From: Arthrobacter sp. Soil764
Lineage (GTDB): Bacteria; Actinomycetota; Actinomycetes; Actinomycetales; Micrococcaceae
Assembly (NCBI RefSeq): GCF_001428075.1
Contig: NZ_LMSI01000001.1
Coordinates: forward strand, 32,516-96,515
Length of the DNA stretch: 64,000 nucleotides
Direction of reading: 5' to 3'
Part shown: positions 60,429 through 64,000 of the stretch, piece after piece
Numbering within the stretch: the first letter of the stretch is position 1
How the letters are laid out: each line of letters opens with the position of its first letter
The notes under the pieces: model-generated
Databases searched by the model: none
What the model was told of the DNA's origin: nothing
What the model saw: the letters and a program-made list of their open reading frames with translations, nothing else
Position numbers and translations under genes: made by a program

Positions 60429-61802
60429 GTGCCGCTTTTTCCCCGTCCTGCGTCTGCTGCCAAGCAGTCTGCAGGGGCACCCGCATCAGGCACCAGCCGC
60501 CCGCCCCGCATTGGCCGAACCCGTAAAGCCGGCGCTGTTGCCGCCGCAGTCGCCGCCGTCATGGCGCTTAGCGCCTGTGGCGGGGGAGCAGCCCCGCAGA
60601 ACGCCGACGGGACTGTGGAGCTTCGTTTCTCCTGGTGGGGCGGCGACAAGCGCGCCCAGCTGACCCAGGAGGCCATCAAGCAGTTCGAAGCCGAAAACCC
60701 CAAGATCAAGGTCAAGCCCGAGTTCGGCGACTGGAGCGGTTACTGGGACAAGCTGGCCACCCAGGTGGCGGCCAATGATGCCCCGGACATCATCCAGATG
60801 GACGAGAAGTACATCACGGAGTACTCCAGCCGCGGTGCCCTTCTGGACCTGTCCAAGTACGAGATCGACACCTCCAAGCTGGACGAAGCGGCGCTGAACG
60901 CCGGCAAGGGCGAGAAGGGGCTGACCGGGATCGCCGCAGGCATCAACGCCGCCACCATCCTGGCCAACCCCGCCGTTTTCCAGGCTGCCGGAGTGCCGCT
61001 CCCGGACGACTCCAAGTGGACATGGGACGACTTTGGCCGGATCGCCGCAGAGATCACCGCCAAGTCGCCCAAGGGAACCTATGGCGCGGCAGCCTACGGA
61101 ACCGATGAGGCTTCCCTGGGGGTTTGGCTCCGGCAGAACGGCAAATCGCTGTACACCTCCGATGGCAAGCTGGGCTTCGAGCCGGGCGACATCGCCGAGT
61201 GGTGGGCCTTCCTGAAGCAGCTGAGCCAGAAGAAGGCGGTGCCGTCCGCGTCCGAGGTGGTGGAAGCCGAGGCTGCACCGCTTGACCAGAGCGGCTTGGC
61301 CACGGGCAAGAACGGTATGGCCTTCTGGTGGTCCAACCAGGCTCCGGCCCTCGAAAAGGCAAGCGGCGGGGACCTGAAGATCCTGCGGTTCCCCACCAAG
61401 ACCGGCTCTGCTGATGATGCGGGCCTTTGGTACAAGGCCTCGCAGTTCTGGTCCGCCTCCTCGCGCACCAAGCACCCGCAGGAAACGGCCAAGTTCATCA
61501 ACTTCCTGACCAACAACGTCAAAGCAGGAGAGGCCCTCCTCGCCGACCGCGGTGTGTACCCCAACTCCGAGGTGCGGGCCGCGATCCAGCCGAAGCTGAC
61601 CCCGGCCGACGTCAAGGTGGTCACCTTCATTGACCAGATCAAGGATGAGCTCGGCGAGGCGCCGGCGCCGCCGCCGAAGGGTGCAGGAGCCATCCAGGAA
61701 ATCATCAAGCGGTACACCTCGGAAGTCCTGTTCGAACGGCTGTCTCCAGAGGACGCAGGCAAGAAAGCGACCGATGAGATGAAGTCCGCCATCAGCAAAT
61801 AG
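60429..61802 (+). CDS. Sugar ABC transporter substrate-binding lipoprotein B (paralogue of 56662-57957)
   Basis: A 457-residue binding protein. Its long basic signal peptide has lipobox LSAC with Cys50. The mature sequence begins VELRFSWWGGDKRAQ and shares YWDKLATQVA, LLDLSKYEIDTSKL, VFQAAGVPLPDDSKWTWDDF and LFERLSPEDAGKKA-type segments with binding protein A. A GTG start at 60429 with GGAG 7 nt upstream is used. It has its own promoter and operator, and lies after the permease genes. Confidence 0.9.
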   Translation: MPLFPRPASAAKQSAGAPASGTSRPPRIGRTRKAGAVAAAVAAVMALSACGGGAAPQNADGTVELRFSWWGGDKRAQLTQEAIKQFEAENPKIKVKPEFGDWSGYWDKLATQVAANDAPDIIQMDEKYITEYSSRGALLDLSKYEIDTSKLDEAALNAGKGEKGLTGIAAGINAATILANPAVFQAAGVPLPDDSKWTWDDFGRIAAEITAKSPKGTYGAAAYGTDEASLGVWLRQNGKSLYTSDGKLGFEPGDIAEWWAFLKQLSQKKAVPSASEVVEAEAAPLDQSGLATGKNGMAFWWSNQAPALEKASGGDLKILRFPTKTGSADDAGLWYKASQFWSASSRTKHPQETAKFINFLTNNVKAGEALLADRGVYPNSEVRAAIQPKLTPADVKVVTFIDQIKDELGEAPAPPPKGAGAIQEIIKRYTSEVLFERLSPEDAGKKATDEMKSAISK

Positions 61803-61875
61803 TCTTCACCCCGCCAACACGGCTCCGGGCGGTCTGTATGGTGCCTCCTCATCACAGACGTCCGACGGCGGGTGG

Positions 61876-61922
61876 CAGCTCTGCCCCGGAAGGAACCACT
61901 GGTTCCTTCCGGGGCAGAGCTG
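61876..61922. terminator. Long perfect inverted repeat between convergent genes
   Basis: Two 23-nt arms (61876-61898 and 61900-61922) around a single central base, followed by TTTAA. It separates binding protein B from the convergent GH42 gene and would work as a terminator in both directions. A second, long-loop inverted repeat follows (61944-61955 with 62002-62013). The remainder of 61803-62076 holds nothing else I can name. Confidence 0.8.
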
Positions 61923-62076
61923 TTTAAGGGGGGCCCTCCGAAACGGGGCACTTTGACACGGACTCGCCGGCCGCCGTCGTGATTTGTGCAGAAGGCGTGC
62001 CCAAAGTGCCCCGGGACGGATGGGGAAGGAGGCACCAAGGGCGGTGCCGCCCCCGGACTCTTGTGGAGCAGGGTGC

Positions 62077-64000
62077 CTATGCCTCCGCAATAACCGCTAC
62101 GCCGCCCGCGGGAACGGTGCCGGAGAATGTTTCGCCGGCCAGCAGGTCGGTGCCGGCGGCAGACACTGAAGCGTCCGAACGGGTGTGGTTGATCGCGAAC
62201 AGATAGCTCTGCCCGTCTGAGGAAAACCGGCGCACCAGCTCCACCCCGGGATCGGCGGCGGCAACAGGGGAGACGCCGGACTCGGCCAGTAACTTGTCCA
62301 AGACAGCTTCAATCCCGTCCGGATCGGGGAAGGTGGCCAGATACCAGGCGGCGCCGTTGCCCACAGCGTGCCGGGTGAGGGAGGGGACGCCCTCCAGCGG
62401 GTACCCGGTAAAGAACTGCACCGCCTCCGCACCGGCCAGGTGGACGTGCTCGCTCCAGATCGAAGACACCGTGCCGTCGCTCAGCTTCAACCGGGAACCG
62501 GCAAGGAGGGGGTGGAACTCCTCAACCCGCACCCCCAAAAGATCCCGGAAGGCGCCGGGATAGCCGCCCAGCCGCACACGGTCCTTTTCGTCCACAATGC
62601 CGCTGAAGTAGCTGACCAGCACCGAGGCGCCGGCCGAGGCGGCTGCGGCAATGTTGGCTGCGGCATCATCAGTCACGGAGTACAGCGTGCACACGAGGAC
62701 CAGGTCATACCCCTCCAGTGAAGCGGAAGGATGAACCAGGTCCACGGAAATCCCGCGGAGGAACAATGCTCGGTGGAAGGCGCGCAGGAGGTCCAGGTAC
62801 TTCACGTCGATGCTCGGCTTGGAGTCGATTTCGGCGGCCCACCATGCCTCGTAGTCAAAGACAATCGCGGCGCGGGACTGGACCCGCGAACCGCGCACAG
62901 GCTCGAGCCGTTTCAGCGCAGCACCGAGCTCCACCACCTCACGCCACACGCGCGTCTCGCGGCCGCCGTGCGGCACCATGGCCGAATGGAATTTCTCGGA
63001 CCCGGCAAAGCTCTGCCGCCACTGGAAGAACATCACGGCGTCCGTCCCACGGGCCACGTGCGCCAGCGAATTGCGCAGCATCTCACCCGGCATCTTGGGC
63101 TGGTTGCGCGGCTGCCAGTTGACGGCCGACGTCGAATGTTCCATCAGGATCCACGGGTCGCCGCCCGCAATGCCCCGGGTGAGGTCGGCGCTGAACGCGA
63201 GTTCGATCTGCCGTTCGGGATCGGCGGCCACCAGGTAGTGGTCGTTGGCGATGACGTCCAGGTCCTTGGCCCAGTCGAAGTAGTCCATGGACTTGGTGGC
63301 ACTGGACGCCATCAGGTTGGTGGTGCAGGGGATGTCCGGGGTCACCTCGCGCAGGACGGCCACGAGTTCGCGGTAGTAGTCCATCAGCGCCCAGGAGTTG
63401 AACCGCTGGAAGTCCAGCTGCTGCCCCGGGTTGAGGGTGGACGGCGCAACGGAGGGCGGCAGGATTTCGTCAAAGGAGCCGTAGTTCTGGGACCAGAATG
63501 CCGTGCCCCAGGAGGCGTTGAGCGCATCGATGCTCCCGTACCGGCGTTCCAGCCAGGCCCGGAAGGCGGCGGCGTCCTCGTCCCCGTAGAACTCGGAGAC
63601 GTGGCACCCCAGTTCGTTGTCCACGTGCCACAGCGCCAGGGCCGGATGGTCCTTGTACCGTTCCGCGAGGGCGCGCGTGATCCCCGCGGCATAGCGGCGG
63701 TAAACGGCCGACGACGGCGTGTAGTGCCGCCGCGAGCCCGGCCCCAGCACGGTTCCGTCGGCCGTGACCGGCAGGATCTCCGGATGCTTGCGGGCCAGCC
63801 ATGCGGGGGGAGCGGCGGTGGCGGTGGCCAGGGCCACCTTCACCCCGATGCCGGCCAGGTTGTCCATCACCTCGTCCAGCCAGCCGAAGTCGTAGTGCCC
63901 CTCGGAGGGTTCCAGCAGCGCCCAGGAGAAGATCCCCACGCTGAGGAAGTTCACCCCCGCTTCCCGCATGAGCTCCAGGTCCTCCAGGCGGACACTGGTT
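62077..64000 (-). CDS. GH42 beta-galactosidase, N-terminus cut by window edge
   Basis: Hydrolyses beta-galactosides from the non-reducing end, probably in the cytoplasm. About 640 residues are visible. The reading frame continues to the window edge without a start; the ATG at 63969 is internal to the usual 'LMREAGVNxxSVGIFSW' segment. The acid/base Glu is in HVDNELG (codon at 63613-63615) and the nucleophile Glu in WILMEHSTSAVNW. The A-domain barrel is followed by the trimerisation domain (VDLVHPSASLEGYDLVLV) and a small C-terminal beta domain. Its product, galactose or a galactose-linked sugar, fits the catabolic operons in this block. Confidence 0.93.
   Translation of the reverse strand, partial: TSVRLEDLELMREAGVNFLSVGIFSWALLEPSEGHYDFGWLDEVMDNLAGIGVKVALATATAAPPAWLARKHPEILPVTADGTVLGPGSRRHYTPSSAVYRRYAAGITRALAERYKDHPALALWHVDNELGCHVSEFYGDEDAAAFRAWLERRYGSIDALNASWGTAFWSQNYGSFDEILPPSVAPSTLNPGQQLDFQRFNSWALMDYYRELVAVLREVTPDIPCTTNLMASSATKSMDYFDWAKDLDVIANDHYLVAADPERQIELAFSADLTRGIAGGDPWILMEHSTSAVNWQPRNQPKMPGEMLRNSLAHVARGTDAVMFFQWRQSFAGSEKFHSAMVPHGGRETRVWREVVELGAALKRLEPVRGSRVQSRAAIVFDYEAWWAAEIDSKPSIDVKYLDLLRAFHRALFLRGISVDLVHPSASLEGYDLVLVCTLYSVTDDAAANIAAAASAGASVLVSYFSGIVDEKDRVRLGGYPGAFRDLLGVRVEEFHPLLAGSRLKLSDGTVSSIWSEHVHLAGAEAVQFFTGYPLEGVPSLTRHAVGNGAAWYLATFPDPDGIEAVLDKLLAESGVSPVAAADPGVELVRRFSSDGQSYLFAINHTRSDASVSAAGTDLLAGETFSGTVPAGGVAVIAEA

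Noticed and set aside
61944..62013. Inverted repeat with 12-nt arms and a 46-nt loop considered as a separate attenuator or small RNA
   Set aside because: Loop is long and there is no promoter nearby; probably a second weak terminator or chance pairing in GC-rich DNA.

Overview
This 64 kb window is high-GC chromosomal DNA from an actinobacterium. It most resembles Arthrobacter/Pseudarthrobacter (Micrococcaceae): it has the actinobacterial 'helicase/secretion' Tad locus, a topoisomerase I with a Lys-rich tail instead of zinc fingers, many GTG starts and several apparently leaderless genes. No rRNA, tRNA, CRISPR array, phage or transposase was seen. Genus assignment is inference.

Layout. (1) 1-8.5 kb: a raffinose/melibiose-type operon on the minus strand (two permeases, binding lipoprotein, GH36 alpha-galactosidase, galE running off the left edge), divergent from an atypical Gfo/Idh/MocA protein and a LacI regulator. 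Two operator-like sites share a half-site between them. (2) 8.5-12.7 kb: a second sugar ABC importer with a DeoR-type regulator, headed by a CRP/GlxR-like palindrome. (3) 12.9-18.5 kb: acs, a membrane protein with an Ala/Gly-rich tail, nth, a NUDIX hydrolase and a DUF1508 (YegP-like) protein. (4) 18.7-28.5 kb: a family-A DNA polymerase, then the Tad-like pilus locus (Ssd/TadZ, TadA, a 30-codon small ORF, TadB, TadC, DUF4244 pilin-like protein, two TadE-like proteins), converging on the DEAH helicase usually linked to it. (5) 28.6-44.9 kb: housekeeping genes (GNAT, trhO, two related lipoproteins, a methyltransferase, topA, an SseB-like protein, ppx, proC, trkA/trkH, acuC, an ArsR regulator, lldD and its GntR regulator), many with a TANNNT box 6-7 nt before the start codon.

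(6) 44.9-64 kb: the most interesting block, a large sugar-catabolic regulon. A LacI regulator is divergent from an operon for oxidative sugar-acid breakdown (Gfo/Idh/MocA oxidoreductase, NAD-dependent epimerase/dehydrogenase, KdgD-like dehydratase, enolase-superfamily dehydratase, 2-oxoglutarate-semialdehyde dehydrogenase). Past a nested palindromic repeat lies a minus-strand operon (binding protein, alpha/beta hydrolase, oxidoreductase-DUF6807 fusion, metal-site-degenerate M24 protein). Next come a permease pair, a second paralogous binding protein and a GH42 beta-galactosidase cut by the right edge. Five LacI-type palindromes of the GAAARCGYTTTC type sit at the promoters of this block and nowhere else I could see, so one regulator probably controls it. 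The predicted route is: import of a galactose- or uronate-containing glycoside, release of monosaccharide, oxidation to the acid, dehydration to 5-keto-4-deoxyglucarate, then 2-oxoglutarate semialdehyde, then 2-oxoglutarate. The exact substrate cannot be read from sequence. No ABC ATPase gene accompanies any of the three importers.
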